In this document: positions 33,608 through 43,087 of the stretch, one piece after another
Position numbering within the stretch: the first letter of the stretch is position 1
Layout: each line of letters opens with the position of its first letter
Origin: Cytophaga sp. FL35
Lineage (GTDB): Bacteria; Bacteroidota; Bacteroidia; Flavobacteriales; Flavobacteriaceae
Reading direction: 5' to 3'
Length of the DNA: 64,000 bases
NCBI RefSeq assembly: GCF_014349235.1
Contig: NZ_JACSOH010000004.1
Span: forward strand, 1 to 64,000
Position numbers and translations under genes: made by a program
The notes under the pieces: generated by a model
The model's input: only the letters and a program-made list of their open reading frames with translations
Database searches by the model: none
Told to the model about the DNA's origin: nothing

Positions 33608-34942
33608 TTATCGGTCAAAAGTTAATCGCCTTCCTTGCGCTTCTTCTGAAAAATGGCCGTTCTCATAGGCCAAATGCCCGTTCACAAAGGTATGTGTAAT
33701 TTGAGAACCAAAGGTATGGCCTTCAAAAGGAGACCATTCACATTTATAAGCTATATTGTTTTTATCCACCTTCCAACTGTGTTCTAGATTGGCGATGGCT
33801 ATATCTGCATAATATCCTTCCCTTATATATCCTCGCTTATCCAAATCAAAAAGGATAGCTGGGTTGTGGCACATTTTTTCCACAATTTTCTCCAAGGAAA
33901 TAACCCCTTGCCTATGCTTGTCCAACATAGCCGGCAGGGCATGCTGAACCAATGGACCCCCAGAAGGTGCTTTGGTGTAGACATTATCTTTTTCTTGCCA
34001 TTGGTGCGGGGCATGATCGGTTGCTATAACATCTAACCTATCATCCAATAGCGCCTCCCATAATTGAGCCCGGTCCTCCGCCGTTTTTACTGCGGGATTC
34101 CATTTTATGAGAGTTCCTTTGCTATCATAATCCTCTTCTGAAAACCACAGATGATGAATACAAACCTCTGCCGTAATTCTTTTGTCCTTTAAGGGAATAT
34201 CGTTTCTGAACAAAGAAGTTTCTTTTCCAGTGGACAAATGAAAGACATGTAAACGGGCACCCGTTTTTTTGGCAAGTTCAATCGCCTTGCTTGATGAAAG
34301 ATAACAAGCTTCTTCGCTTCTAATCAAAGGATGGTATTTAATGGGGATATCATCACCATATTTTTCCTTATAAGACGCCAAATTTGCCCTTATGGTACCC
34401 TCGTCTTCACAATGGGCCGAAATTACCATTTCGGTACTGCTAAAAATCTTTTCGATAACTTCTTCATCATCCACTAACATGTTACCTGTAGACGACCCCA
34501 AAAATAACTTCACCCCGGAACAAGCCTTTTTGTCCAGGCGTTTTATTTCTTCCAAATTATCATTGGTACCGCCAAATAGAAAGGAATAATTGGCATGACT
34601 TCTATTGGTAGCCATGGCAAATTTCTCTTCGAGTTTTTTTAGGGTAACTGTCTGCGGATTGGTATTGGGCTGTTCCATATAGGAAGTGATTCCTCCAGCA
34701 ACTGCCGCCCTACTTTCAGAGGCTATATCACCCTTATGCGTTAGGCCTGGTTCCCTAAAATGTACTTGATCATCTATAACCCCAGGAAACAAATGGTTCC
34801 CGCTTACATCTAGTACTTGAGCATTTTCACTACTAATATCCCTATCTATACGTTCAATCCTATCTCCTTCTATAAGTATATCACCTTCAACAATAGTATT
34901 TTCATTAACTATTAGGGCGTTCTTAATTAGTGTTCTTTTCAT
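33608..34942 (-). CDS. pyrC: dihydroorotase (class I type)
   Basis: This 444-residue amidohydrolase should catalyse the third step of pyrimidine synthesis, closing carbamoyl-aspartate to dihydroorotate. The first metal motif reads DDQVHFREPGLTHKGD, so the usual HxH is QxH. The other elements are present: AGGITSYMEQPNTNP, the SAHCEDE site, the HVFHLSTGKE site and the ATDHAPH aspartate motif near 305. It lies 1 bp downstream of the glycosyltransferase gene and 12 bp upstream of DUF4296. I believe the Gln variant is common to Bacteroidota PyrC, so activity is likely but the metal site is unusual. Confidence 0.9.
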   Translation of the reverse strand: MKRTLIKNALIVNENTIVEGDILIEGDRIERIDRDISSENAQVLDVSGNHLFPGVIDDQVHFREPGLTHKGDIASESRAAVAGGITSYMEQPNTNPQTVTLKKLEEKFAMATNRSHANYSFLFGGTNDNLEEIKRLDKKACSGVKLFLGSSTGNMLVDDEEVIEKIFSSTEMVISAHCEDEGTIRANLASYKEKYGDDIPIKYHPLIRSEEACYLSSSKAIELAKKTGARLHVFHLSTGKETSLFRNDIPLKDKRITAEVCIHHLWFSEEDYDSKGTLIKWNPAVKTAEDRAQLWEALLDDRLDVIATDHAPHQWQEKDNVYTKAPSGGPLVQHALPAMLDKHRQGVISLEKIVEKMCHNPAILFDLDKRGYIREGYYADIAIANLEHSWKVDKNNIAYKCEWSPFEGHTFGSQITHTFVNGHLAYENGHFSEEAQGRRLTFDR

Positions 34943-34943
34943 T

Positions 34944-35672
34944 TTAAAATTTACTTTTTTGAAAAAGGCTTCGCATTTTCATCATAAAAACTCCCACTAC
35001 TGCTTCATTGATGATTGCCGAATTCATTTTTGACTTTCCTTTTACCCGATCCCTGAAAATAATAGAGATTTCTTCAATATGATAATTCTTTAGATAGGCC
35101 CTAAATTTCATTTCGATCTGGAAGGCATATCCAACAAAACGCACAGAGTCTAGATTAATAGTTTCGAGTACATGCCTTTTATAGCAAACAAAACCGGCCG
35201 TTGGATCATGAACGCGCATCCCTGTTATCATTTTCACATAAAATGAAGCACCATAGGATAACAAAACACGGTACAGTGGCCAATCTACTACATTTACCCC
35301 TTTTTTATACCGGGAACCCACGGACACATCCGCACCGTTAAGGCAAGCCCGATAAAGACGAGGTAAATCTTCCGGATTGTGGGAGAAATCGGCATCCATC
35401 TCAAAAATGTAGTCGTACTTTCTCTCTATCGCCCATTTAAAGCCATGAATGTACGCCGTACCCAACCCCGATTTCTCTGTACGTACTTCTAAAAAAAGGG
35501 AATTGGCAAACTCATTTTGCATTTCCATCACCTTTTTTGAAGTTCCATCTGGAGAGTTGTCATCCACAATAAGAACATGAAATGCCTTATTCAATGAGAA
35601 TACGGCCCTAACGATGGCTTCTATATTCTCAATTTCGTTATAAGTTGGTATAATTACTAGGCAATCCGTCAT
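34944..35672 (-). CDS. polyprenol-phosphate mannosyltransferase-like family 2 glycosyltransferase
   Basis: This 242-residue GT2 enzyme starts with VIIPTYNEIENIEAIV. It carries the nucleotide-sugar motif DDNSPDGT, the DxD-type metal site MDADFSHNPEDL (near 96) and a C-terminal region typical of dolichol/polyprenol-phosphate mannose synthases (GYAFQIEMKFRAY, IIFRDRVKGKSKMN). No membrane helices are evident, as in the soluble type I enzymes. It should load a sugar onto undecaprenyl phosphate for use by periplasmic-side transferases. The ArnT-like gene that diverges from it, 160 bp away, is such a transferase. Confidence 0.88.
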   Translation of the reverse strand: MTDCLVIIPTYNEIENIEAIVRAVFSLNKAFHVLIVDDNSPDGTSKKVMEMQNEFANSLFLEVRTEKSGLGTAYIHGFKWAIERKYDYIFEMDADFSHNPEDLPRLYRACLNGADVSVGSRYKKGVNVVDWPLYRVLLSYGASFYVKMITGMRVHDPTAGFVCYKRHVLETINLDSVRFVGYAFQIEMKFRAYLKNYHIEEISIIFRDRVKGKSKMNSAIINEAVVGVFMMKMRSLFQKSKF

Positions 35673-35775
35673 GCAGTGGTTGATAACGGGGCAAAAATAG
35701 CATTTTAAAGGGTGTTGCGGTGAATCTACCTTCTAATTGTGAAATTTTTAGCCTTCATTGCAGCATCATAATTTG

Positions 35776-35783
35776 TAATTTTG
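35776..35783 (+). promoter_or_regulatory. Bacteroidota -7 promoter element
   Basis: TAATTTTG matches TAnnTTTG, with a TTG at 35758-35760 as a weak upstream part. It is 50 bp upstream of the ArnT-like gene. Confidence 0.55.
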
Positions 35784-35832
35784 ACCGTTATTTAAGCGAA
35801 CACCACCCAAAAAAACGGTTATCGGAACGATA

Positions 35833-37497
35833 ATGAACTCCAAATTTCCACGTCTTTTTTTAATATTGCTAGGGCTCCTTTTTATCCTTAATGTCATTCA
35901 ATCGGCATTAACTCCATTGATTTTTGATGAGGCCTATTATTGGCACTACGCACAAAACCTTAGCTGGGGGTATTTTGACCATCCCCCGTTGGTAGCCCTC
36001 ATGGTAAAATTGAGCGGATTCCTTTTTGATGGAGAATTAGGAGTGAGATTTGTAAGTTGCCTTCTTTCTACTGGAATGTTCGCCATTATCTGGATGTCCA
36101 TAGACCACCCTAAAAAAAAGGACTACGTTCCCCATTTTTTCGTCTTGCTATTTTCAATGGCACTATTAAATGCCTATGGATTCTTTACTTTACCGGATAC
36201 GCCCTTACTTTTTTTTACGGCCCTTTTTCTTTATACCTACAAACGTTTTCTTGAACATAACAATTGGCTTTGGGGCCTGTTTTTAGGTTTTACTATGGCC
36301 GGGTTAATGTATAGTAAATACCATGCGGCCCTGGTCATTTTCTTTGTACTGTTTTCCAATATAAAATTGGTCACCAACAAATATGCCTGGCTCGGTGTTT
36401 TTGTGGCGTTGTTATGTTATGCACCCCATTTTATATGGTTGTTTGAAAATGATTTTGTCACCATTAAATACCACTTGTTCGATAGGCCCAACGACCCTTA
36501 CAATTTTACTAAATACACCTTGGGCTTTTTTGTAAATCTAATAGCTGTTTTTGGCCTGACCTTTCCATGGGTCTACCAATCCCTATTCAAAACGAAATCT
36601 ACGGACCGCTTTACCAAGGCTTTACTTTTTTTAACCTATGGTATCATTCTATTCTTCTTTGTTTCCAGTTTCAATAGAAGGATACAAACTCAGTGGATTA
36701 TTGTAATCACCGTTCCATTGGCTATTTTAACCTTTAGGCAAATTATCGCCAATGCCAACATACGAAAGTGGATATATATAACAGGAATCATTAATGGCAT
36801 TCTAATACTGTATCTCAGGGTAGGTCTAATTTACGAACCCATTTCCCCTATCTTTTATGAAACTCACGGGAATAAGGAATGGATTTCAGGCATACAGGAA
36901 AAAATTGGGGATATGCCCGTAGTCTTTGAAAATTCCTATAGAAATGCTCCCATGTACGCTTTCTACAGTGGGGTTCCCACATTTTCACTGAATAATTTTA
37001 TGTACAGACGTAATCAATACTCCATAGATAATTCTGAAAGTACCCTACAGCATCAAAAAGTTTTATATGTTTCTAAGCGTGCCACCGGTGCCGATATGGA
37101 ATTGCCCAAGGGAGACGGAAAAATGTATTATGGTCAGTATATAGATAATTTTGAATCTTATAGAAAACTCAAGACCCTAGTGGAAGAACCCATTTCTTTA
37201 GATACGGAAAAAGAACAAACATTTAGGGTATATAATCCGTACGAGGAAAATATCAATTTGAATAAAATAAAGTTCAATATTGCTTATTTAAACCCAACCA
37301 AGGATGTAGTTGACCGCTTTGCACTAAAAGCAATTCCCGCAGACTCGCAAACCAAGCAACTGGCATCCAAAGATACCGTAGTATTTAAATTTAAGTTTCC
37401 TAAACCAAAGATGGATAATGCAACGTATTTTAGAATAGGCATTTCTGAAAATGATTTGCTTTACGGTATCAACGGCACCAATACAAAATTTGAATAA
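35833..37497 (+). CDS. ArnT/PMT-like membrane glycosyltransferase (GT-C fold)
   Basis: This 554-residue inner-membrane protein has about eleven helices and a soluble C-terminal part (about 340-554). The first loop carries the catalytic-type acidic motif FDEAYYWHYAQNLSWGYFDH followed by PPLVALMVK, the hallmark of ArnT/PMT-family enzymes that use lipid-linked sugars. It should transfer a sugar from polyprenyl phosphate to lipid A, a glycan or a protein on the periplasmic side. The divergent polyprenol-phosphate sugar synthase probably makes its donor. Its stop codon overlaps the next start (TAATG). Confidence 0.87.
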   Translation: MNSKFPRLFLILLGLLFILNVIQSALTPLIFDEAYYWHYAQNLSWGYFDHPPLVALMVKLSGFLFDGELGVRFVSCLLSTGMFAIIWMSIDHPKKKDYVPHFFVLLFSMALLNAYGFFTLPDTPLLFFTALFLYTYKRFLEHNNWLWGLFLGFTMAGLMYSKYHAALVIFFVLFSNIKLVTNKYAWLGVFVALLCYAPHFIWLFENDFVTIKYHLFDRPNDPYNFTKYTLGFFVNLIAVFGLTFPWVYQSLFKTKSTDRFTKALLFLTYGIILFFFVSSFNRRIQTQWIIVITVPLAILTFRQIIANANIRKWIYITGIINGILILYLRVGLIYEPISPIFYETHGNKEWISGIQEKIGDMPVVFENSYRNAPMYAFYSGVPTFSLNNFMYRRNQYSIDNSESTLQHQKVLYVSKRATGADMELPKGDGKMYYGQYIDNFESYRKLKTLVEEPISLDTEKEQTFRVYNPYEENINLNKIKFNIAYLNPTKDVVDRFALKAIPADSQTKQLASKDTVVFKFKFPKPKMDNATYFRIGISENDLLYGINGTNTKFE

Positions 37498-38153
37498 TGG
37501 AACCTATATTAAGAACAGCCGGTACAGCAGATTGGATGACCCTTGTCCTTATATGCAGCCTCGTATTTCTTGTGCTTGCCAAAAGGTTGTTTTACGCCAG
37601 GTTCATGAACTTCATAATACTTCCGTTCAACAACAAGTACATCTTTATGTACAATAAAAAGGAAAAACTGGTTAGTTGGTTCCATATATTTTTCAGCATC
37701 TTCCAAACCTTAAATTTCGCACTATTTGTTTACTTGGCCAGACAGGTGTTAATTGCCCAACCCAATGATGAATATCCTTTTATGTTCCCAATTATTCTAG
37801 GTTGTATTGTTGGATTCTTATTGGTCAAAATGGCGTTACAATTGAGTAATGGTTTCATTTTTGGTTCTAGCCGCACCATTGGAGAGTTAATTTTTAAGAA
37901 ATTGTCATATTTAAACTACAGCGGCCTCGTAATGTTCATTGCGAATTTGCTAATGGTATATGTAGTAAAAAACTCAATCGTTGTCGTATATGCGTCAATT
38001 TTAATCATTCTTCTGATTAATATAATCGGTTGGGCCACAGTGCTGAGGAATCATCAAAAATTTATCACCAATTATTTTTTCTATTTTATTTTGTACCTTT
38101 GCGCTCTTGAAATTTCCCCGTTCATTATAATTGGTAGTTATCTAAAACTATAA
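37497..38153 (+). CDS. DUF4271 family membrane protein
   Basis: This 218-residue inner-membrane protein has about six helices (near 15-33, 60-80, 93-113, 138-158, 160-180 and 195-215). A short conserved stretch MNFIILPFNNKYIFMYNK lies between the first helices, matching the Bacteroidota DUF4271 pattern as I remember it. The function is unknown. It is translationally coupled to the ArnT-like gene (1-bp overlap) and followed directly by hemD, an arrangement I associate with Flavobacteriaceae. Confidence 0.8.
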   Translation: MEPILRTAGTADWMTLVLICSLVFLVLAKRLFYARFMNFIILPFNNKYIFMYNKKEKLVSWFHIFFSIFQTLNFALFVYLARQVLIAQPNDEYPFMFPIILGCIVGFLLVKMALQLSNGFIFGSSRTIGELIFKKLSYLNYSGLVMFIANLLMVYVVKNSIVVVYASILIILLINIIGWATVLRNHQKFITNYFFYFILYLCALEISPFIIIGSYLKL

Positions 38154-38163
38154 TTTGACTTAT

Positions 38164-38910
38164 ATGAAAGTAAAGACGATTTTGGTCTCACAACCGGAAC
38201 CGAAAATGGAAAACTCGCCTTATTCAAGGCTGATTGACAAGGAAAAAGTCAAAGTCGATTTTAGGCCTTTTATCCATGTTGAAGGGGTTGATGCAAAAGA
38301 CGTCCGTCAACAAAAGATTGATTTAAAGAATTTTACCGCCATTATCCTAACGAGTAGAAACGCGGTGGACCACTTCTTTAGATTAGCAGAGGAGATGCGC
38401 TTTAAAGTGCCGGACTCCATGAAATATTTTTGCCAGTCCGAAGCTGTTGCCTATTACTTACAGAAATATGTAGTTTACCGTAAACGTAAGATTTATGTAG
38501 GGCAAAGAAACTTCCCGGATTTGGTGCCCTTGTTCAAAAAGTATAAGAATGAGAAGTTTTTGCTTCCTTCTTCAGATGTTTTAAAGGATATAATTCCTGC
38601 TACATTGGATGAAGTTGGTGTAGAGTGGAAACGTGGTATTTTCTATAAGACGGTCATAAGCGACCTATCTGACCTTAGAAATGTTTATTACGATATTTTG
38701 GTATTCTTTAGTCCATCTGGGATTGAGTCTCTTTTAAAGAACTTCCCTGATTTTGAACAAAACGATACCAGAATTGCTGTTTTTGGCAACTCTACGGTTT
38801 CGGCAGCTACCGATGCAGGCCTAAGAATTGACATCAAGGCTCCAACACCAGAAACGCCATCCATGACTATGGCACTTCAGAAATACATTACTACGGTGAA
38901 CAAGAAATAA
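38164..38910 (+). CDS. hemD: uroporphyrinogen-III synthase family protein
   Basis: This 248-residue protein has the two-domain HemD pattern: KTILVSQPEP opening, FTAIILTSRNAVDHFF near 60-75, FCQSEAVAYYL near 95, KFLLPSSDVLKDIIP near 130, DILVFFSPSGIESLLKNFP near 180-198 and IAVFGNSTVSAATDAGLRID near the end. HemD closes hydroxymethylbilane to uroporphyrinogen III in haem synthesis. The family is poorly conserved, but these islands are convincing. ATG 38164 is preferred to a TTG three codons upstream. It ends at a terminator shared with pckA. Confidence 0.87.
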   Translation: MKVKTILVSQPEPKMENSPYSRLIDKEKVKVDFRPFIHVEGVDAKDVRQQKIDLKNFTAIILTSRNAVDHFFRLAEEMRFKVPDSMKYFCQSEAVAYYLQKYVVYRKRKIYVGQRNFPDLVPLFKKYKNEKFLLPSSDVLKDIIPATLDEVGVEWKRGIFYKTVISDLSDLRNVYYDILVFFSPSGIESLLKNFPDFEQNDTRIAVFGNSTVSAATDAGLRIDIKAPTPETPSMTMALQKYITTVNKK

Positions 38911-38937
38911 GGTTTCACCTATTGAACCATAAAAGCA

Positions 38938-38966
38938 AAGCCTGTCAATTGACAGGCTTTTTTATT
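38938..38966. terminator. bidirectional terminator between hemD and pckA
   Basis: AAGCCTGTCAATTGACAGGCTT (38938-38959) is a perfect 9-bp stem with an AATT loop. On the plus strand it is followed by TTTTATTT, and on the minus strand by a weaker TTTGCTTTT. It separates the convergent hemD and pckA genes. Confidence 0.88.
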
Positions 38967-38978
38967 TCTAAGGCTTCC

Positions 38979-40595
38979 TTAAAAAGCGTACCGTTGTGGA
39001 CCGCCCCTGCGAATTTCTTCACTGGCATAAGCCTCAAACTTTTTGAAGTTTTCCCTAAAGGCGTTGGTCAACTTAAAAGCCGTAGTGTAATAGGCCTCAT
39101 CATCATTCCAAGTGGCTCGAGGGCTCAAAACACTGGTGGGAACGCCGGGACATTCCCTAGGTTGCGCCACTCCAAAAACGGAATGTATATGGTAATCATC
39201 ATAATTGTAGAGTCCCAAATCGCCATTTAAAACAGCATTGACCATGGCACGGGTATATTTTAGTTTCATTCGTGTGCCTACCCCATAAGGTCCGCCGGTC
39301 CACCCTGTATTCACCAACCACACGTTCACTTTTGCTTCCTGCATTTTTCTACTGAGCATTTCGGCATATTTAGCTGGATGCAAAGGCATAAAAGGTGCAC
39401 CAAAACAGGCGGAAAACGAAGGTATGGGTTCTTTAACCCCCGCCTCGGTACCGGCAACTTTCGCCGTATATCCAGAAATAAAATGATAAGCTGCCTGGCT
39501 AGGGGTCAATTTTGAAATCGGAGGCAGCACCCCAAAGGCATCTGCTGTCAAGAAAAAAATGTTTTTTGGATTTTTACCAATGGAAGGCCGTTGTACATTA
39601 TCAATATGGTAAATGGGATAACTCACCCTGGTATTTTGTGTAATGGACGTATCGCCAAAATCGACCACGCCTTGCGCATCCATTACCACATTCTCTAAAA
39701 TAGCGCCTCTCTTAATAGCGCCATGTATCTCAGGTTCGTTATCTTGGGAAAGATTAATAACCTTGGCGTAACAACCTCCTTCAAAATTAAATACGGCATT
39801 TTCATTGTTCCAACCGTGCTCGTCATCCCCAATCAGTTTTCGGGAAGCATCCGTAGAAAGGGTGGTCTTTCCAGTTCCCGATAGCCCAAAAAAGATAGCG
39901 GTATCCCCCTTTTTTCCCAGGTTGGCTGAACAGTGCATGGGCAGGGTATTTTTTTCCACCGGTAAAATGAAGTTGAGTGCTGAAAAGATTCCTTTTTTGA
40001 TTTCCCCAGTATAACCCGTACCGCCGATCAAAGCAATCTTTTTAGTGAAGTTCAGAATGGCAAAATTATGCTGACGCGTACCATCTTCCTCGGCATCGGC
40101 CATAAATCCCGGAGCATTGATAACGGTCCACTCCGGTTCAAAATTCTTTAGTTCTTCTTCGGTGGGCCTAATAAACATGTTGTGAGCAAACATATTTGAC
40201 CATGGGTATTCGTTGATCACCCGAATATCCATACGGTAATTATGATCGGCACAGGCATAGCAATCTCGAACGAACAGTTCTTTTTGATTGAGATATTCAA
40301 TGACCTTATCATAAAGGGCATCAAACTTATCAGGGGAAAAAGGAATATTGATATCGCCCCACCAGACTTGATCTTTGGTAATATCATCTTTTACGATAAA
40401 GCGGTCTTTAGGGGAACGCCCCGTAAACTCCCCGGTTTTAATCGCAAGTGCTCCAGAAGAAGCTTCTTGACCCATACCTTTTTCCAAGGTAATTTCATGC
40501 AATTCATCTGCGGTGAGCTGATAATGGAAATCTTGGTGTTTAATGCCATACGACTTCAATGAAATTCGCTGCCTATGCTGTTTTAAGTTGTTCAT
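38979..40595 (-). CDS. pckA: phosphoenolpyruvate carboxykinase (ATP)
   Basis: This 538-residue enzyme converts oxaloacetate and ATP to PEP at the start of gluconeogenesis. The kinase-1a motif GLSGTGKTTLSTD and kinase-2 type IGDDEHGW are clear. The substrate-binding segments TGRSPKDRF (near 55) and FAHNMFIRP (near 136), the LPMHCSANLG metal region and the adenine-binding NTGWTGGPYGVGTRM stretch are also present. The length is normal. The gene stands alone on its strand, with its own promoter region 5' of 40595. Confidence 0.97.
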   Translation of the reverse strand: MNNLKQHRQRISLKSYGIKHQDFHYQLTADELHEITLEKGMGQEASSGALAIKTGEFTGRSPKDRFIVKDDITKDQVWWGDINIPFSPDKFDALYDKVIEYLNQKELFVRDCYACADHNYRMDIRVINEYPWSNMFAHNMFIRPTEEELKNFEPEWTVINAPGFMADAEEDGTRQHNFAILNFTKKIALIGGTGYTGEIKKGIFSALNFILPVEKNTLPMHCSANLGKKGDTAIFFGLSGTGKTTLSTDASRKLIGDDEHGWNNENAVFNFEGGCYAKVINLSQDNEPEIHGAIKRGAILENVVMDAQGVVDFGDTSITQNTRVSYPIYHIDNVQRPSIGKNPKNIFFLTADAFGVLPPISKLTPSQAAYHFISGYTAKVAGTEAGVKEPIPSFSACFGAPFMPLHPAKYAEMLSRKMQEAKVNVWLVNTGWTGGPYGVGTRMKLKYTRAMVNAVLNGDLGLYNYDDYHIHSVFGVAQPRECPGVPTSVLSPRATWNDDEAYYTTAFKLTNAFRENFKKFEAYASEEIRRGGPQRYAF

Positions 40596-40629
40596 GTAGT
40601 TGAGTTTATCTATAGTTTAAAAGTTTCCT

Positions 40630-41016
40630 CTAGTCGAAGCTTTTATATACATGGTAAGCGAACACACCCCAGGCGGCAATCAATAAGGAGCCACCGATAG
40701 GCGTAACGAAACCAATGGTTCTAAAATCAAACGCAGTTAAATCATTAGTGGCCAAAAAATAGATGGAGAATGAGAAGAAAATAATTCCGATCAGCAAAAG
40801 CCAAAAAATGGTCTTTTTCGCCATTGCACTAACTTTAGGAATTACAGCCACCAAAATCAACAATAAGGCATGGTACATTTGGTATTTAACTCCTGTTTCA
40901 AAGGTTTGCAACGCTTCTGCATTCAACACTTTTTCAAGACCATGGGCTCCAAAGGCCCCAATCACTACGGAGAGCATTCCGAACAAAATTCCTGAGAGAC
41001 AAATTGTTTTGTTCAT
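40630..41016 (-). CDS. DUF423 family small membrane protein
   Basis: This 128-residue inner-membrane protein has four helices. It carries the family pattern GAFGAHGLEKVL near residue 20, YHALLLILVA near 50 and FVTPIGGSLLIAAW near 105. It is widespread in bacteria (YwdK/YgdD-like) and of unknown function. The start at 41016 (MNKTICLSGIL) is chosen because it directly precedes the first helix. It lies 34 bp upstream of pckA on the same strand, so the two could be co-transcribed. Confidence 0.88.
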   Translation of the reverse strand: MNKTICLSGILFGMLSVVIGAFGAHGLEKVLNAEALQTFETGVKYQMYHALLLILVAVIPKVSAMAKKTIFWLLLIGIIFFSFSIYFLATNDLTAFDFRTIGFVTPIGGSLLIAAWGVFAYHVYKSFD

Positions 41017-41094
41017 AACATCAAAGATATTATTTTTTATATTTATAACGATTATAACAGTTAGACATTTAATTCTCCACAAAAATAAAGGCCT

Positions 41095-42465
41095 ATGCGT
41101 AAAATCTTGGTTCTAGGAGCTGGTAAATCTACCTCTTACTTGCTTGATTATTTCTTAGAAAAGTCCACCGCGGAACAATTAGAAATTACCATTGGCGACC
41201 TAAGACCCGATTTAATCCCTGAACAGATAAAAGACCACTCAAACTGTGAAGTGATTAAGCTTGATATTTTTGATGATGCTTCTAGAAAAGAGCTGGTTCA
41301 AAAAAGTACCATTGTGGTCTCAATGCTTCCGGCGCATTTGCATTTAGTAGTAGCCAAAGATTGTCTTCAATTCAACAAACACTTGGTCACTGCTTCGTAC
41401 GTAAGCCCTGAACTGAAAGAACTATCGCAAGAAGTAAAGAATAAGGGACTCATATTTATGAATGAGATTGGCCTAGACCCCGGCATAGACCATATGAGTG
41501 CCATGCAAGTGATTGACCGTATTCGCAATCATGGCGGAAAGATATTGCTTTTTGAGTCGTTCACAGGAGGACTGGTCGCCCCCGAAAGCGATACCAACCT
41601 CTGGAACTACAAATTTACTTGGAACCCTAGAAATGTTGTTCTTGCCGGACAGGGCGGAGCGGCCAAATTCATTCAAGAAGGCACTTACAAGTATATTCCC
41701 TACCATAGGCTGTTTAGACGTACCGAATTTTTTGATATTGAGGACTATGGTCGTTTTGAGGGATATGCCAACCGTGACTCACTCAAATATCGCGAAGCAT
41801 ACGGATTGCAGGATGCTTTGACGCTTTATAGGGGCACCCTAAGACGCGTAGGTTTCTCAAAAGCCTGGAATTTGTTCGTTCAACTAGGCATGACGGACGA
41901 TAGCTACAACATTGAAAATTCAGAGGAAATGTCCTACCGTGATTTTACCAATCTATTCTTACCGTATTCACCAACGGATTCGGTGGAACTGAAACTTCGC
42001 CACTATTTAAAAATCGACCAAGATGATATTATGTGGGAAAAGTTGTTGGAGCTGGATCTCTTTGATCCGGAGAAAAAAATACCACTTTCCAATGCCAGTC
42101 CGGCACAGATACTTCAATATATTTTAGAGGATAGCTGGAGCTTAGACAATGACGATAAGGATATGATTGTCATGTACCACAAATTTGGTTATGAACTAGA
42201 TGGCCAAAAACATCAAATAGACTCCAACATGGTCGTTACAGGGGAGAATAGAACCCATACCGCCATGGCCAAGACCGTAGGCCTACCGGTTGCCATGGCT
42301 ACATTGGCAATCCTAAACGGGAAAATTACTTCACCAGGGGTGCAAATACCCTTGCAGAGTGAAGTTTACGAACCTATTTTGGCTGAGCTAAAACAATACG
42401 GAATCAGTTTTAAAGAGTATGAGGTTCCCTATTTGGGATACAATCCAGAGACCTATTTTGTTTAA
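41095..42465 (+). CDS. saccharopine dehydrogenase family protein
   Basis: This 456-residue oxidoreductase has the NAD(P) loop MRKILVLGAGKSTSYLLDYF, then VSMLPAHLHLVVAKDCL, and a conserved GLDPGIDHMSAMQVID stretch near 130. The C-terminal domain resembles lysine-type saccharopine reductases (WNYKFTWNPRNVVLAGQGG; NRTHTAMAKTVGLPVAMA). It may join or split saccharopine in lysine breakdown, or reduce a related imine. The Lrp-type regulator gene follows after 67 bp on the same strand and could respond to the amino acid involved. Confidence 0.9.
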   Translation: MRKILVLGAGKSTSYLLDYFLEKSTAEQLEITIGDLRPDLIPEQIKDHSNCEVIKLDIFDDASRKELVQKSTIVVSMLPAHLHLVVAKDCLQFNKHLVTASYVSPELKELSQEVKNKGLIFMNEIGLDPGIDHMSAMQVIDRIRNHGGKILLFESFTGGLVAPESDTNLWNYKFTWNPRNVVLAGQGGAAKFIQEGTYKYIPYHRLFRRTEFFDIEDYGRFEGYANRDSLKYREAYGLQDALTLYRGTLRRVGFSKAWNLFVQLGMTDDSYNIENSEEMSYRDFTNLFLPYSPTDSVELKLRHYLKIDQDDIMWEKLLELDLFDPEKKIPLSNASPAQILQYILEDSWSLDNDDKDMIVMYHKFGYELDGQKHQIDSNMVVTGENRTHTAMAKTVGLPVAMATLAILNGKITSPGVQIPLQSEVYEPILAELKQYGISFKEYEVPYLGYNPETYFV

Positions 42466-42532
42466 GAACAGCCTACAAACTTTCGATGTGTAATTTTTTT
42501 GTTACTTTGACCATCAAATTAACATCCAAATC

Positions 42533-43003
42533 ATGAAATCTGATAATGAAAACGTAAAGATTGACGGCATTGACAAAAAGATACTAAGATATCTGATGAA
42601 AGACGCCCGAAAACCGATTCTTGAAATTGCCAGAAATATTGGTATTTCAGGTGCTGCTATTCATCAACGGTTGCGAAAGTTGGAAGCTTCGGGCTTGCTG
42701 TCAGGATCAAAATTCGTTATCAATCCCAAAGTGATGGGGTATACTACCATGGCCTATATCGGTATTTATTTGGACAAGGCGATGAGCAATCCGGTAGCGG
42801 TAAAACAACTGGAAAAAATCCCGGAGGTACTGGAATGCCACTATACCACTGGGAATTGGTCCATTCTCATTAAGGTATTGTGCCGCGACAACGAACATTT
42901 GATGCAAGTACTCAATAAGGAAATTCAACAAATAGAAGGCGTGTCACGGACCGAAACCTTTATTTCCCTTGCCCAGCAAATTGACCGGCAAATTACCATA
43001 TAG
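42533..43003 (+). CDS. Lrp/AsnC family transcriptional regulator
   Basis: This 156-residue regulator has an N-terminal winged helix (IDKKILRYLMKDARKPILEI, then IGISGAAIHQRLRKLEASGL) and a C-terminal RAM ligand-binding domain (about 75-150, VPEVLECHYTTGNWSILIKV-like). Such proteins form octamers and sense amino acids. A TTACTTTG sequence at 42502-42509 may be its -7 element, one base off consensus. It may control the adjacent saccharopine dehydrogenase-like gene. Confidence 0.92.
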   Translation: MKSDNENVKIDGIDKKILRYLMKDARKPILEIARNIGISGAAIHQRLRKLEASGLLSGSKFVINPKVMGYTTMAYIGIYLDKAMSNPVAVKQLEKIPEVLECHYTTGNWSILIKVLCRDNEHLMQVLNKEIQQIEGVSRTETFISLAQQIDRQITI

Positions 43004-43050
43004 ACAAATCCTTGGATATAAGAATTTTAACGAAAATGCTTTTAAAAGTA

Positions 43051-43082
43051 TTTGTATTAAATCTAAATAAGATTTACATTTG
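43051..43082 (+). promoter_or_regulatory. complete Bacteroidota promoter (TTTG-N20-TACATTTG) with a possible leaderless start
   Basis: TTTG at 43051-43054 and TACATTTG at 43075-43082 match both parts of the Bacteroidota consensus, with a 20-bp spacer. Transcription would begin about 5-7 bases after the -7 element, which is at or next to the ATG at 43088. Confidence 0.65.
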
Positions 43083-43087
43083 CCCCA

